A DNA stretch of 64,000 bases. Source: Harryflintia acetispora. GTDB taxonomy: Bacteria > Bacillota > Clostridia > Oscillospirales > Ruminococcaceae. The notes under the pieces are model-generated. The model was not told the origin of the DNA. It saw nothing but the letters and a program-made list of their open reading frames with translations, and did not search any database. Position numbers and translations under genes: made by a program. Positions 51,488 through 59,342 of the stretch are shown here, piece after piece. The number at the start of each line of letters is the position of its first letter. The first letter of the stretch is position 1. The stretch is from the NCBI GenBank assembly GCA_004340125.1, contig SLUK01000010.1, forward strand, positions 65,037 to 129,036. Direction: 5' to 3'.

Positions 51488-51648
51488 CGGGTGCGGGCGG
51501 CGCCCGCGACCTTTCCGGGTTGCTGTCACTCGCCTTGACGGAATCCTCCTTCGGATCAGGAAGGGGAGTGACGACGTTCCAGTGGAACGTTGGCACGAGG
51601 GGAAACCCTATCAAGGGGTTTCCCCATGGCGGCAGAGCCGCCATCTCC
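51488..51648 (-). repeat. Dispersed repeat module B, copy 2
   Basis: Reverse-complement match to 5021-5181, including the GGGGAAACCCC and GATCCGAAGG blocks. Small internal hairpins (GTTCCAGTGGAAC here, TTCCACTGGAA in copy 1) are conserved as structures. Confidence 0.75.
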
Positions 51649-51830
51649 TCACGAGGCAGTGGCCGCCGCACGCACACTCGCAGGTAGTCCGGCCGCCATC
51701 TTCTCCTCCGTGGAATTGACTGCTACCCCCGCACCCGCAGGGGGGCTTCCGCGCTCCGTCCCTTTCGCGGGAGGCAGTAGAAGCGCCGCGCCTCCCTCCG
51801 ACGAAAAACTTCCAATTTCCGCCTTTTTTC

Positions 51831-51859
51831 TTGCTTTTTCCTGCCTGCCGTGCTACAAT
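51831..51859 (+). promoter_or_regulatory. Promoter of the structured RNA
   Basis: TTGCTT (51831-51836) and TACAAT (51854-51859) with a 17-bp spacer and an extended TGC before the -10. Confidence 0.7.
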
Positions 51860-51865
51860 GCTCTT

Positions 51866-52088
51866 ACAGGGGTTTCCCCTAAAAAGAATAGCCATGGCAG
51901 GCGCAATGTGCGCGAACACATTGCGCCCTGCATGAGGTGCACAACCACCCCATACAACCGGTATTCCGGCACCCTAGCTGGTGTCATTATAACACATTCT
52001 TTTCTCTTTGAAAAGAACGGCGTTTTATACCGGTGACCTTGCGACACGAGCGCATGGATGGGGTTTTCCCCTCCATGCGCTTTTCTTT
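51866..52088 (+). ncRNA. Candidate structured non-coding RNA (~223 nt)
   Basis: It has a promoter at the 5' side and an intrinsic terminator at the 3' side (GCGCATGGA with TCCATGCGC, 52050-52080, then TTTTCTTT). Between them is an 11-bp perfect hairpin (GGCGCAATGTG with CACATTGCGCC, 51900-51927, loop CGCGAA). An 8-bp long-range stem (ACCGGTAT 51957-51964 with ATACCGGT 52027-52034) encloses two more hairpins (CACC/GGTG and TTCTTTTC/GAAAAGAA). Only a 13-codon ORF (ATG 51894) is present. It lacks recognisable signatures of tmRNA, RNase P, SRP, 6S or common riboswitches. It could also be a leader of the downstream DUF6809 gene. Confidence 0.6.
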
Positions 52089-52178
52089 ATGCGCCCCGCA
52101 AGGGGCTGGGGCGGCGGGGCTCCTACACCCCGCCGCTCCAGGGAGGCCCCTGACCAAATTCGGTCAGGGGGTATTATC

Positions 52179-52472
52179 ATGGGAGAAGTATTATTAAATC
52201 TTTACTACGGCAAGCATCCCCTTTCTCTCTGGAAGAAAGAGGACAAACAGTATCTCGCCATGGAAGAGGAGATCGAGCGCCGCGAGCTGTTTTTAAGCGA
52301 AAACCTTCCGTATGAATGGGAGAATGATATGTTTCACTATCTGAACGCCTGTCAGCAGCGGAATGACTACGTTGAAGAGCTCATCTTCAAAAAAGCCTTT
52401 TCCCTGGGGCTGCGCGTCATGGCCGAGGCCTTTTCCGCCACGCCCCGCGAGGCCCCGGAAGAAGAAGACTAA
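52179..52472 (+). CDS. Small DUF6809-like protein
   Basis: A 97-residue acidic helical protein starting MGEVLLNLYYGKHPL. The pattern (an LYYG-type start, a central Glu/Arg-rich helix, then FKKAFSLGLRVMAEAF) resembles DUF6809 proteins of Clostridia; function is unknown. The ATG is preceded by AGGGGG. It is convergent with sigF, separated by a shared terminator, and lies ~90 bp after the end of the RNA candidate. Confidence 0.7.
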   Translation: MGEVLLNLYYGKHPLSLWKKEDKQYLAMEEEIERRELFLSENLPYEWENDMFHYLNACQQRNDYVEELIFKKAFSLGLRVMAEAFSATPREAPEEED

Positions 52473-52504
52473 AAAGGACCTCCCCGAAAGGGGAGGTCTT
52501 TTTT
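52471..52504. terminator. Bidirectional terminator, DUF6809 / sigF
   Basis: AAAAAGGACCTCCCC and GGGGAGGTCTTTTTT flank a GAAA loop; A and T tracts serve both directions. Confidence 0.9.
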
Positions 52505-53285
52505 ACGGCCCCAAAAGCTGCTGGCGCAGCAGCTCGAGGATCTTTTTCTCCCTTCTGGAGACCTGCACCTGGGTCATGCCCAGCGCCTCGGCCGTCTGGG
52601 TCTGGGTCTTTTCGCAGAAATAGCGCATGACGATCAGCTTGCGGTCGTTTGCGCCGAGCTCCCCGACCACCTGGCGCACCGACAGGATGTCCGAGAGCAG
52701 CTCCTCCGGCGACTGGGTGGGCAGGTCGATCTGCCCGCAGTCGCCGTTTTCATCGTCCGTTTCGGTCAGCGAGATGGGCGGCGTGCCCGCGCCCATCGCC
52801 TCGACCACCTCGCCTGCGTCCAGGTCGAGGTATTCCGCCAGCTCGCCGATGGTCGGCTCCCGCCCGAGGGTGATCGAAAGCGTCTCCCGCGCGCGGGTCA
52901 GCTTCATCGAGCGCTCCTTGAGGGTGCGGCTGACCTTGACCGTGCCCCCGTCCCGGAAGAGCCGGCGGATTTCGCCGAGGATGACCGGCACCGCATAGGT
53001 CGAGAAGCGCACCCCCCGCCCGGTGTCAAAGGCGTCCGCCGCCTTGATCAGCCCCATGCAGCCCGCCTGGAACAGGTCGTCGTATTCGATCCCGCGCCCC
53101 TTGAACTTGTGCGCGCAGGAATGGACCAGGCCGATGTTCTGGCTGATCATCTCTTCGCGAGATAGGCTCGCGTACTCCTCGCGGCAGTGCCCGTCCAGGC
53201 GCGCGCCCGCCTCCTGGCTCTCCAAAGGCAGCTGGACTTCCCGCTCCTGGCGCTCCGTGCCCGCGGACTTTTCGATTGCTTCCAT
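52503..53285 (-). CDS. sigF: RNA polymerase sporulation sigma factor SigF
   Basis: A 260-residue sigma-70 family factor that starts forespore transcription. Region 2 has YDDLFQAGCMGLIKAADAFD and RGVRFSTYAVPVILGEIRRL; region 3 follows, and region 4.2 is QTAEALGMTQVQVSRREKKI near the C-terminus. Preceded by spoIIAB and spoIIAA, it is the last gene of a complete spoIIA operon. The start is the ATG at 53285, with AAGGA 10 bp upstream. About 60 N-terminal residues are poorly conserved and charged. Confidence 0.95.
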   Translation of the reverse strand: MEAIEKSAGTERQEREVQLPLESQEAGARLDGHCREEYASLSREEMISQNIGLVHSCAHKFKGRGIEYDDLFQAGCMGLIKAADAFDTGRGVRFSTYAVPVILGEIRRLFRDGGTVKVSRTLKERSMKLTRARETLSITLGREPTIGELAEYLDLDAGEVVEAMGAGTPPISLTETDDENGDCGQIDLPTQSPEELLSDILSVRQVVGELGANDRKLIVMRYFCEKTQTQTAEALGMTQVQVSRREKKILELLRQQLLGP

Positions 53286-53298
53286 CCTACACAAATCC

Positions 53299-53727
53299 TT
53301 ACCTTTTGGATTCCAGCTTCTTGATCAGGGTGACCGTCGTCCCCTTGCCCGGCGTGGAGCGCACCCGCACCTTGTCGCACAGGGACTGCATCACGGCGAA
53401 GCCCAGCCCCGCGCGTTCCCCCGCCGTATCGGTGGTGAAAAGGGGCTCCATGGCGCGCTTGATGTCGGGGATTCCGCAGCCGCGGTCCCGCACCTTGACG
53501 GTGAGCACGTTTTCATCATTGATCGAAGCCGTTATGTACACGGTGTTGAGCCGCTCGGCGTAGGCGTGGACGATGCAGTTGGTCACCGCCTCGGAGACCG
53601 CCGTCTTGATATCGGAAAGCTCGTCGTAGGTCGGATCGAGCTGCGCGGCAAAGGCTGCAATGGCCGTGCGCGCGAAGCTCTCGTTGCAGGACCTGCTGTC
53701 GAACTGCAATTTCATGCTGTTTTTCAT
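53299..53727 (-). CDS. spoIIAB: Anti-sigma F factor SpoIIAB
   Basis: A 142-residue GHKL serine kinase that holds SigF inactive and phosphorylates SpoIIAA. ATP-binding motifs: N-box SEAVTNCIVHAY (~45), G1 VRDRGCGIPD (~85), G2 AGERAGLGFAVMQS (~105). Its length matches the family (~146). The ATG at 53727 has AAAGGA some 12 bp upstream, a weak site, which may relate to the 105-bp gap and hairpin after spoIIAA. Confidence 0.94.
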   Translation of the reverse strand: MKNSMKLQFDSRSCNESFARTAIAAFAAQLDPTYDELSDIKTAVSEAVTNCIVHAYAERLNTVYITASINDENVLTVKVRDRGCGIPDIKRAMEPLFTTDTAGERAGLGFAVMQSLCDKVRVRSTPGKGTTVTLIKKLESKR

Positions 53728-53813
53728 GTTAGAAATCAATCCTTTCTCGGTATTGTGCCGGTTTTGGCGAAGCCGAAATGAAAGTTGTAAGACTTTCAAG
53801 GGACAATACGGTG

Positions 53814-53839
53814 AGTTTGAAAGATTTATCTTTCAAACT
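53814..53839. repeat. Perfect inverted repeat at the end of spoIIAA
   Basis: AGTTTGAAAGAT (53814-53825) and ATCTTTCAAACT (53828-53839), 12-bp arms with a 2-bp centre, overlap the spoIIAA stop codon. There is no T tract behind it in the operon direction. Confidence 0.85.
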
Positions 53840-54156
53840 TTTCCTCCCGTCTCCTCAAAGCTGACCAGCTTGTCCAGCCCCGCCAGGCGCATCACCTTTT
53901 TTTGTTGGGTGCTCAGCCCGGCGATCGCCACCTTCCCGCCATAGACCGACATCTGCCGGTACCTTCCCATGATCAGCCCGATCCCGGAGGAGTCCATAAA
54001 GGTCACGTCGGTGAAGTCCATGACCAGCTTCTGCGGTATCGCCCGGGAGATTGCATCGTCGATCTGCTCGCGCAGCCCCTGCGCGGAGTGGTGGTCGATT
54101 TCTCCCTGCAGCCTCGCCATTAGGGCCTCGTCCCGATACTCGATTGTGACCGGCAT
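53833..54156 (-). CDS. spoIIAA: Anti-anti-sigma factor SpoIIAA
   Basis: A 107-residue STAS-domain protein. Its serine (MDSSGIGLIMGRY, ~Ser55) is phosphorylated by SpoIIAB; the unphosphorylated form frees SigF. The ATG at 54156 is preceded by AAAGGAAG. It heads the spoIIA operon and is followed by an unusually strong intercistronic hairpin. Confidence 0.93.
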   Translation of the reverse strand: MPVTIEYRDEALMARLQGEIDHHSAQGLREQIDDAISRAIPQKLVMDFTDVTFMDSSGIGLIMGRYRQMSVYGGKVAIAGLSTQQKKVMRLAGLDKLVSFEETGGKV

Positions 54157-54203
54157 ATCCTGCACTTCCTTTCTGTTTCACAGCCTGTCCTTTTTTGCGC
54201 GGC

Positions 54204-54240
54204 AAAAAAAGAGGATGGCAGACCTCAGTCTGTCATCCTC
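54204..54240 (-). terminator. Terminator of folC
   Basis: GAGGATGGCAGAC (54211-54223) and GTCTGTCATCCTC (54228-54240) form a 13-bp stem with one wobble/mismatch; TTTTTTT follows on the minus strand. Confidence 0.9.
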
Positions 54241-54311
54241 TATCATATTCCAGCGAAGCGGGGAAAATCGTCCCCTTCTGTCTATACAATCTGTATTATC
54301 CTGTCGAAGAT

Positions 54312-55607
54312 TTACGAATTCGTCCCGTTTTTCTCCTTTATCGGCGGGTTGGCGCGAAAGTAGCTCTCCGCCTCGCCGCACAGATAGAGCGAGCCGCAGA
54401 CCAGGATGGCCTCGCCCCCCCGCAGCCCCGCCCGCGCGAGGGCGAAGGCGGCGGGGAAATCCGGGGCGGCCGCCACATCGGGACAAAGGGGAGCCGCCAG
54501 CGCGGCGATCTCTTGGGGGCCGGCGGCGCGGGGCAGGGATAGGCCGCAGGCGATCAGCCGCCGCGCATGGGGGGCGAGCAGGCGCAGGCTTTCAGAGTAG
54601 TCCTTATCCTGCATGGCCGAAAAGATGACCGTCGCCTGTGCGCTGCCCAGCGCGCGCACCAGGGCGGCCACCCCGTCGGGATTGTGGGCCCCGTCGATCA
54701 GCACCGGGGGCGTCTCACAGGCAAGCTCGAGCCGGGCGGGGAAGCAGAGCGCCGCAAAGCCTTGGCGCACCGCCTCGCCGGGAACCGCAAAGCCGCGCGC
54801 GCGCAGCGCCTCGATCGCGCCCAGCGCGGTGAGGGCGTTGAGCACCTGGTGCGGCCCGCCCAGCGGGATGTAAAGCTCTTCCCCTTTCCACTCGATCCGG
54901 TTGTGGCGGAGGGACGATTCGAGCACCCGCGCCTCCTCCCGCCCCGGCTGGTGCAGGCGGGCGCCCTTCTCGCGGCATTGCCGCCGGATCACGTCCATCG
55001 CCTCCTGCGGCTGGTCGGGGTAGCAGACCACGTCGCCCCCCTTGATGATCCCGCATTTTTCATAAGCGATTTTTGCGAGCGTTCCGCCCAGGATCGCGGT
55101 GTGGTCCAGGGCGATCCTGGTGATCACCGCCACCTCGGGCGGGCCGATGACGTTGGTCGCGTCGAACCGGCCGCCCAGCCCCACCTCGAGCACCGCCACC
55201 TCGCAGCCGCGCTCGGCGAACCAGGAAAGCCCGCAGGCGGTCACCAGCTCGAATTCGGTCGGGATCAGCCCCTCGCTCTCCAGCACCCCGGCGGCGGCTT
55301 TCACCCGGGTCGCCGTCCCGGCCAGCTCCTCCTTTGTGATCCACTGGAATCCGACCTGCATGCGCTCCCGGAAATCCAGCACATAGGGGGAGATGAAGGT
55401 GCCGGTGCGGTACCCGGCGGCGATCAGGGCCGAGGAGATGAGCGCCGCCGTGCTCCCCTTGCCGTTGGTGCCCGCCACATGCACCAGCTTCATTTTTTTC
55501 TGCGGCTCTCCCAGCAGCGCGCAGAGCCGTTCCATCCGGCGCAGGGTCAGCTCCCCTTTAAAGCGCGAGGCCGAGTGGATATACGCCAGCGCCTCCTCGT
55601 AATCCAT
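54312..55607 (-). CDS. folC: Folylpolyglutamate synthase / dihydrofolate synthase FolC
   Basis: A 431-residue Mur-ligase-family enzyme that adds glutamate to folates. The P-loop is VAGTNGKGST (~45-54), the omega-type region SPYVLDFRERMQVG follows, and the Mur motifs EVGLGGRFDATN (~145) and LIDGAHNPDG (~310) are intact. Start ATG 55607 is preceded by GGGGAAG. It is a single-gene unit between the spoIIA operon and the divergent PadR operon. Confidence 0.95.
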   Translation of the reverse strand: MDYEEALAYIHSASRFKGELTLRRMERLCALLGEPQKKMKLVHVAGTNGKGSTAALISSALIAAGYRTGTFISPYVLDFRERMQVGFQWITKEELAGTATRVKAAAGVLESEGLIPTEFELVTACGLSWFAERGCEVAVLEVGLGGRFDATNVIGPPEVAVITRIALDHTAILGGTLAKIAYEKCGIIKGGDVVCYPDQPQEAMDVIRRQCREKGARLHQPGREEARVLESSLRHNRIEWKGEELYIPLGGPHQVLNALTALGAIEALRARGFAVPGEAVRQGFAALCFPARLELACETPPVLIDGAHNPDGVAALVRALGSAQATVIFSAMQDKDYSESLRLLAPHARRLIACGLSLPRAAGPQEIAALAAPLCPDVAAAPDFPAAFALARAGLRGGEAILVCGSLYLCGEAESYFRANPPIKEKNGTNS

Positions 55608-55706
55608 CTTTTCTTCCCCATTTCCAGCTTGGTTTCTTGACTGCGTTTACTGAAAATTCTAGCACCTGTGCGGGAAATTCACAATATCATTCGGAAATTT
55701 TCTCAA

Positions 55707-55768
55707 ACTACTTTACCTGTCGTAGTAATCGTGCTATACTGGGACTACTTCGTCAGTCGTAGTAGTTT
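55707..55768. promoter_or_regulatory. PadR promoter with two operator-like dyads
   Basis: TTTACC (55712-55717) and TATACT (55735-55740) are 17 bp apart. ACTAC...GTAGT dyads overlap the -35 (55707-55726) and lie just after the -10 (55744-55763). PadR proteins usually bind such dyads in their own promoters. Confidence 0.65.
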
Positions 55769-55785
55769 GGGAAGGGGGCGGCCGT

Positions 55786-56226
55786 TTGATCAGCAGCGAT
55801 GTCATACGGGGCTATAACGACACCATTATTTTGCACCTTCTGATGGAACGGGACTCATACGGCTATGAGATTTCCCGCCAGATCGAGCAGCGCAGCGAGG
55901 GGAATTACACCATCAAGGAGACGACCCTCTATTCGGCCTTCGCGCGCCTGGAAAGCCGCGGTCTGATCGCCTCCTATTATGGCAGCGAGACCTTCGGCAA
56001 GCGCAGGACCTATTACACCATCACCGAACAGGGGCGCTCCTATTACCGGACAAAATGTGCGGAATGGAGCCTGACCAAGCGGGTGATCAATCAATTCACA
56101 AGGGAGGATATCGAGGATGGAGCAGATCGCAAACTTTGTGGAGGCAATGTTTCAGCCTCTGCCGAAGACGGAAGAGGTGCGCAAGATCAAGGAGGACATC
56201 CTGGAGAACATGCAGGAGAAGTATAA
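55786..56226 (+). CDS. PadR-family transcriptional regulator with overlapping 3' extension
   Basis: A 146-residue reading. Residues 1-~105 are a PadR winged HTH (SYGYEISRQIEQRSEGNYTI, ETTLYSAFARLESRGLIASY, GKRRTYYTITEQGRSYY). PadR proteins of this type normally end soon after the KRVINQF helix, but this frame runs on for ~40 residues, 110 bp into the next gene. The added tail is low-complexity and looks like an out-of-frame translation of the neighbour. The start is TTG at 55786 with GGGGG upstream. The operon encodes a membrane protein and a DUF4097 beta-helix protein. Confidence 0.85.
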   Translation: MISSDVIRGYNDTIILHLLMERDSYGYEISRQIEQRSEGNYTIKETTLYSAFARLESRGLIASYYGSETFGKRRTYYTITEQGRSYYRTKCAEWSLTKRVINQFTREDIEDGADRKLCGGNVSASAEDGRGAQDQGGHPGEHAGEV

Positions 56227-56794
56227 CGACCTGCTCGATGAGGGGAAGAACGAGTATGAGGCGCTGGGGATCGTGATCTCCCAGTTCGGCAGCATGGAAG
56301 AGCTCTGCCGCGGCCTGGATCTCGATTTCGGCGGGGAGCAGCCACAGCCGGGCCCGGATTCGGACGCCGAGCACGAGCGCCTGCAGCGCGAATATGAGCG
56401 CTTCCTGCCCCGCCAGCGGCTGGCGGTCGCGGCGGCGGTCTTTCTTTTCATCCTCTCGCCCATCGCGGGCGGGGAGCTGGACTCGCCCCTGCTCTTCTTC
56501 GGGTTGATCGCCGCGGGGGTGGGGCTGCTCATCTACTTCTGCGGCCGGGCGAGGGACTACCGCTCCCTGCTGGGGCTGACCGCCCGGGAGCAGGATGCGC
56601 CCTTCATCCAACCCACCCGCCGGGGAGGGCTCTGGGGGATTGTCATGCTGGCGGCGGCCATCGTCTACCTGATCCTCGGTTTCTCGATGGGGCTGTGGCA
56701 TCCGGGCTGGATCATCTTTTTGATCGCACCGCTGCTCGTCTCCCTGATCGAATATTTCGGCGGCGCGCGTGAGGACAAGGGGGAAGAAAAATGA
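56117..56794 (+). CDS. DUF1700-like membrane protein of the PadR operon
   Basis: A 225-residue protein. The N-terminal ~75 residues (VRKIKEDILENMQEKYNDLL, EYEALGIVISQFGSMEEL) match the HAAS/permease-prefix helical domain found in PadR-linked DUF1700 proteins. Four predicted helices follow (~95-215). PadR-DUF1700-DUF4097 triads are common in Firmicutes and are thought to respond to envelope conditions. The ATG has GGGAGG upstream, and the gene overlaps PadR by 110 bp. Confidence 0.82.
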   Translation: MEQIANFVEAMFQPLPKTEEVRKIKEDILENMQEKYNDLLDEGKNEYEALGIVISQFGSMEELCRGLDLDFGGEQPQPGPDSDAEHERLQREYERFLPRQRLAVAAAVFLFILSPIAGGELDSPLLFFGLIAAGVGLLIYFCGRARDYRSLLGLTAREQDAPFIQPTRRGGLWGIVMLAAAIVYLILGFSMGLWHPGWIIFLIAPLLVSLIEYFGGAREDKGEEK

Positions 56795-57945
56795 AAAACC
56801 GTACGAAAATGATCGTCGCCATCTGCGGGGCGATCCTCCTGTTGGGCGTGCTGCTTTCGGTGTCCACCCACCTTCACCGCAACCGCAGCGCCGGGGCCGC
56901 TCCGGCCGCCTCACAAAGGCTGGACACCACGACAAGGCACGAGGAAACCGTCGAGCTGGACGCCGTTCAAAACATCGACATCGACATTGAGAACGCGGAC
57001 ATCGAATTCGTCGCGTCGGATCATTTCGCGCTCTACCACTGCTACTATGGGAATTACTACGAGTTTTATTATGAGCAGCAGGGGGATACCCTGCGCGTCT
57101 GGGATAAGGCGAACCAGCAGGTGCAGATCAGGACCAGCGGCTTCAACTTCTTCGGGATTACCTTTAACAGCGAATCGGGCATCTTTTTCGACGGGGAGAC
57201 CAAGCCCAACCAAGTGAAGCTCTACTATCCGGAGGACACGAGATTCGATTCGGTCGTGATGGAGGCCTCCTATGGGGATGTGAAAATCCCGTCCCTGGGC
57301 GCGTCCAGCGCCGAGCTGCGGCTGAGCAGCGGGGACGGCAGCTTCCGGGAAATCTATGCCGACAGCCTGCGGATCGTCAACAGCTATGGCGACGTCTCCT
57401 TCCTGAACAGCCGGCCCTTCGAGGCGCAGGAAGCCGTCTTCGATTTGAGCAGCGGGGATTTGAAGGTGGAAAACCTCAGCGCCGGGGAGTTCTCTGTGAA
57501 CGACAGCTACGGCGACGTCAAGCTCAAAAAGCTCGGGTGCACCGACCTGAAGGTGCAGATGAGCAGCGGGGACCTCCGGCTCGACGAGCTCAAGGCCGAC
57601 ACCGCCAGCCTCTCCAACAGCTATGGCGAGGTGTACGGCAGCGACGTGACAATCAGCACCTCCCTGTCGGTGGACGCCTCGAGCGGGGATGTGGAGCTGT
57701 CCGGCTCGCTGCCGGGCAGGAGCAAAATCCACGCCAGCTATGGGGACGTACGGCTGCGCCTCGCGCAAAAGCGCGGGGAGACCGGCTACGACCTTCTCAC
57801 CAGCTACGGGAGCATTTCGGTGGACGGCGAACGCCAGAAGGACGACGAGGGCGAGGACAGCTCCCACGTTTCGGGCTCCGGGGGGCCCGCCGCGATCGAG
57901 GTTTCCTGCAGCTCGGGCGACGTCGAGCTGGACTTTCGGCAATAA
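56791..57945 (+). CDS. DUF4097 beta-helix protein with alternating SYGD/SSGD repeats
   Basis: A 384-residue envelope protein. One N-terminal membrane helix (~6-28) leads to an extracytoplasmic part. From ~residue 155 it is a ladder of short strands marked alternately by SYGD and SSGD turns (SYGDVKI, SSGDGSF, SYGDVSF, SSGDLKV, SYGDVKL, SSGDLRL, SYGEVYG, SSGDVEL, SYGDVRL). This regular two-step pattern predicts a beta-helix with two faces. Its ATG overlaps the membrane-protein stop (ATGA), so the three genes are one operon. Role unknown. Confidence 0.85.
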   Translation: MKNRTKMIVAICGAILLLGVLLSVSTHLHRNRSAGAAPAASQRLDTTTRHEETVELDAVQNIDIDIENADIEFVASDHFALYHCYYGNYYEFYYEQQGDTLRVWDKANQQVQIRTSGFNFFGITFNSESGIFFDGETKPNQVKLYYPEDTRFDSVVMEASYGDVKIPSLGASSAELRLSSGDGSFREIYADSLRIVNSYGDVSFLNSRPFEAQEAVFDLSSGDLKVENLSAGEFSVNDSYGDVKLKKLGCTDLKVQMSSGDLRLDELKADTASLSNSYGEVYGSDVTISTSLSVDASSGDVELSGSLPGRSKIHASYGDVRLRLAQKRGETGYDLLTSYGSISVDGERQKDDEGEDSSHVSGSGGPAAIEVSCSSGDVELDFRQ

Positions 57946-58142
57946 CGCGGATTGATCTCTTGAAAAGGGATTTAAACCTGGGATTCGCAAGGGCCCAATG
58001 GCGCCGACGGCGCCATATCCTTCCAGCGTGGAGGTTTGGAGGCGAAGCTCCCAAGGTCTTTTGCTTACAAAAAAAGGAGAAACTGCGCGCAGCGCGAGGG
58101 GGCACCCCGGGATGGGTTTCCCCCGTCTCTTCTTAAAAACCG

Positions 58143-58177
58143 AAGGGGATGCCGGGTTAAAATCTGGCATCCCTTTT
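58143..58177 (+). terminator. Terminator of the PadR-DUF4097 operon
   Basis: GGGATGCC (58146-58153) and GGCATCCC (58166-58173) followed by TTTT. Confidence 0.6.
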
Positions 58178-58215
58178 GCCTGTCCCAAATGCCTTGCCGC
58201 GATTTGCACTTTTCC

Positions 58216-58244
58216 TTGACAAGGGCCCGTAAAACGGGGATAAT
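58216..58244 (+). promoter_or_regulatory. Promoter of the rsmD-coaD operon
   Basis: Consensus TTGACA (58216-58221) and GATAAT (58239-58244) with a 17-bp spacer, ~40 bp before the start. Confidence 0.8.
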
Positions 58245-58281
58245 AGCAGGTGTAAGTTTCATCCTGAGGGGAGAGAAATCC

Positions 58282-58827
58282 ATGAGAGTGATCACCGGAC
58301 AAGCCAGGGGCAGAAGGCTGCTTTCCCCCGCTGGGATGGAGATCCGGCCCACCAGCGAGGTCGCCAAGGAGGCGATCTTCAGCATACTGCAGAACGAGCT
58401 GCCCGGCGCGCGGGTGCTCGACCTCTTCGCGGGGAGCGGGCAGCTCGGGATCGAGGCCCTTTCGCGCGGGGCGGGCTATTGCGTCTTTGTGGACGTGAGC
58501 CGCCAGGCCCAGCAGGTGGTGCGCGAAAACCTCCAAAAGACCGGGCTGCAGGAAAACGCCAGCGTCGCCGCAATGGATGCGGCGGCCTATTTGCGCGGCA
58601 GCCGCGAGCGCTTTGACATCGCATTGCTCGACCCCCCTTACCAGAAGGGGATTCTGGAGCAGGTGCTGCCGCTGTGCGCAGCGCTCATGCGGGAGAGCGG
58701 CGTGATCGTCTGCGAGACCGAGCGCCGCGAGGACCCGCCCGAGACGGCGGGCGATTTCACGCGTTACCGGGAATACCGCTACGGCAAGGCCAAGATCACC
58801 GTCTACCGCAAACGGGAGGAGGCATAA
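58282..58827 (+). CDS. rsmD: 16S rRNA guanine(966)-N2-methyltransferase RsmD
   Basis: A 181-residue SAM methyltransferase. Family motifs: MRVITGQARGRRLLSP start, RPTSEVAKEAIFSIL, SAM site VLDLFAGSGQLGIEALSRGA (~45-65), catalytic LLDPPYQKG (~120). ATG 58282 follows GAGGGGAG. It is directly followed by coaD, a widely conserved pair. Confidence 0.94.
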   Translation: MRVITGQARGRRLLSPAGMEIRPTSEVAKEAIFSILQNELPGARVLDLFAGSGQLGIEALSRGAGYCVFVDVSRQAQQVVRENLQKTGLQENASVAAMDAAAYLRGSRERFDIALLDPPYQKGILEQVLPLCAALMRESGVIVCETERREDPPETAGDFTRYREYRYGKAKITVYRKREEA

Positions 58828-58828
58828 C

Positions 58829-59341
58829 ATGTCCATCGCCGTCTGTCCGGGCAGCTTCGACCCGGTGACCATGGGGCATCTCGACATCATCAAGCGCGCG
58901 AGCGTCCTGTTCCAGGAGGTGATCGTGCTGGTGGTCATCAACCCCAAGAAAAACGCCAGCTTTACAGTGCAGGAGCGTTGTGATATGATAAACAAGGCCA
59001 CCGACTTCCTGCCCAACGTGAGGGTGGACAGTTACGATGGGCTGCTCGTGGACTATGTGCGCCGCGCCGGCGCCTCGGCCATCGTCAAGGGGCTGCGCGC
59101 GCTTTCGGATTTTGAATACGAATTCCAGATGGCGCTGACCAACAAAAAGCTGCTCCCCTATGCGGAGACCGTCTTTTTGACCACCAGCGCGGAAAATATG
59201 TATCTCAGCTCCAGCCTGGTCAAGCAGGTCGCAGGGTTTGGCGGGGACATCACCGACTTTGTCCCATCCTGTGTGCTTGAAACGATCACCGGGCGGCTTT
59301 TGAAAGAAAAAAAGAGAACCGGCGAAACGGAGGAATCGTAA
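58829..59341 (+). CDS. coaD: Phosphopantetheine adenylyltransferase CoaD
   Basis: A 170-residue enzyme for the fourth step of coenzyme A synthesis (ATP + 4'-phosphopantetheine to dephospho-CoA). The nucleotidyltransferase motif PGSFDPVTMGHLD is at the N-terminus, KGLRALSDFEYEFQMAL (~85) and SSSLVKQVA (~130) follow. It starts one base after rsmD and is preceded by GGGAGGAGG. Confidence 0.96.
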   Translation: MSIAVCPGSFDPVTMGHLDIIKRASVLFQEVIVLVVINPKKNASFTVQERCDMINKATDFLPNVRVDSYDGLLVDYVRRAGASAIVKGLRALSDFEYEFQMALTNKKLLPYAETVFLTTSAENMYLSSSLVKQVAGFGGDITDFVPSCVLETITGRLLKEKKRTGETEES

Positions 59342-59342
59342 T

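Larger units (their letters stand above)
51143..52178. other. Repeat island and RNA region downstream of PBP1A
   Basis: About 1 kb without a protein gene. It holds hairpins after PBP1A (51147-51165, 51173-51201), module A copy 2 with an internal terminator (51250-51370), module C (51390-51460), module B copy 2 (51488-51648), then a promoter and a ~223-nt structured RNA (51866-52088). Confidence 0.7.
57946..58281. other. Intergenic region before rsmD
   Basis: About 335 bp. It contains short palindromes (TGGCGCCGACGGCGCCA near 57999), an AAGGTCTTTTGCTTACAAAA stretch faintly like the hairpin after PBP1A, a terminator at 58143-58177 and the rsmD promoter. No gene. Confidence 0.5.

Noticed and set aside
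51894..51935. 13-codon ORF in the RNA candidate as a leader peptide
   Set aside because: It lies mostly within the perfect hairpin, has no clear ribosome-binding site, and shows no run of regulatory codons.
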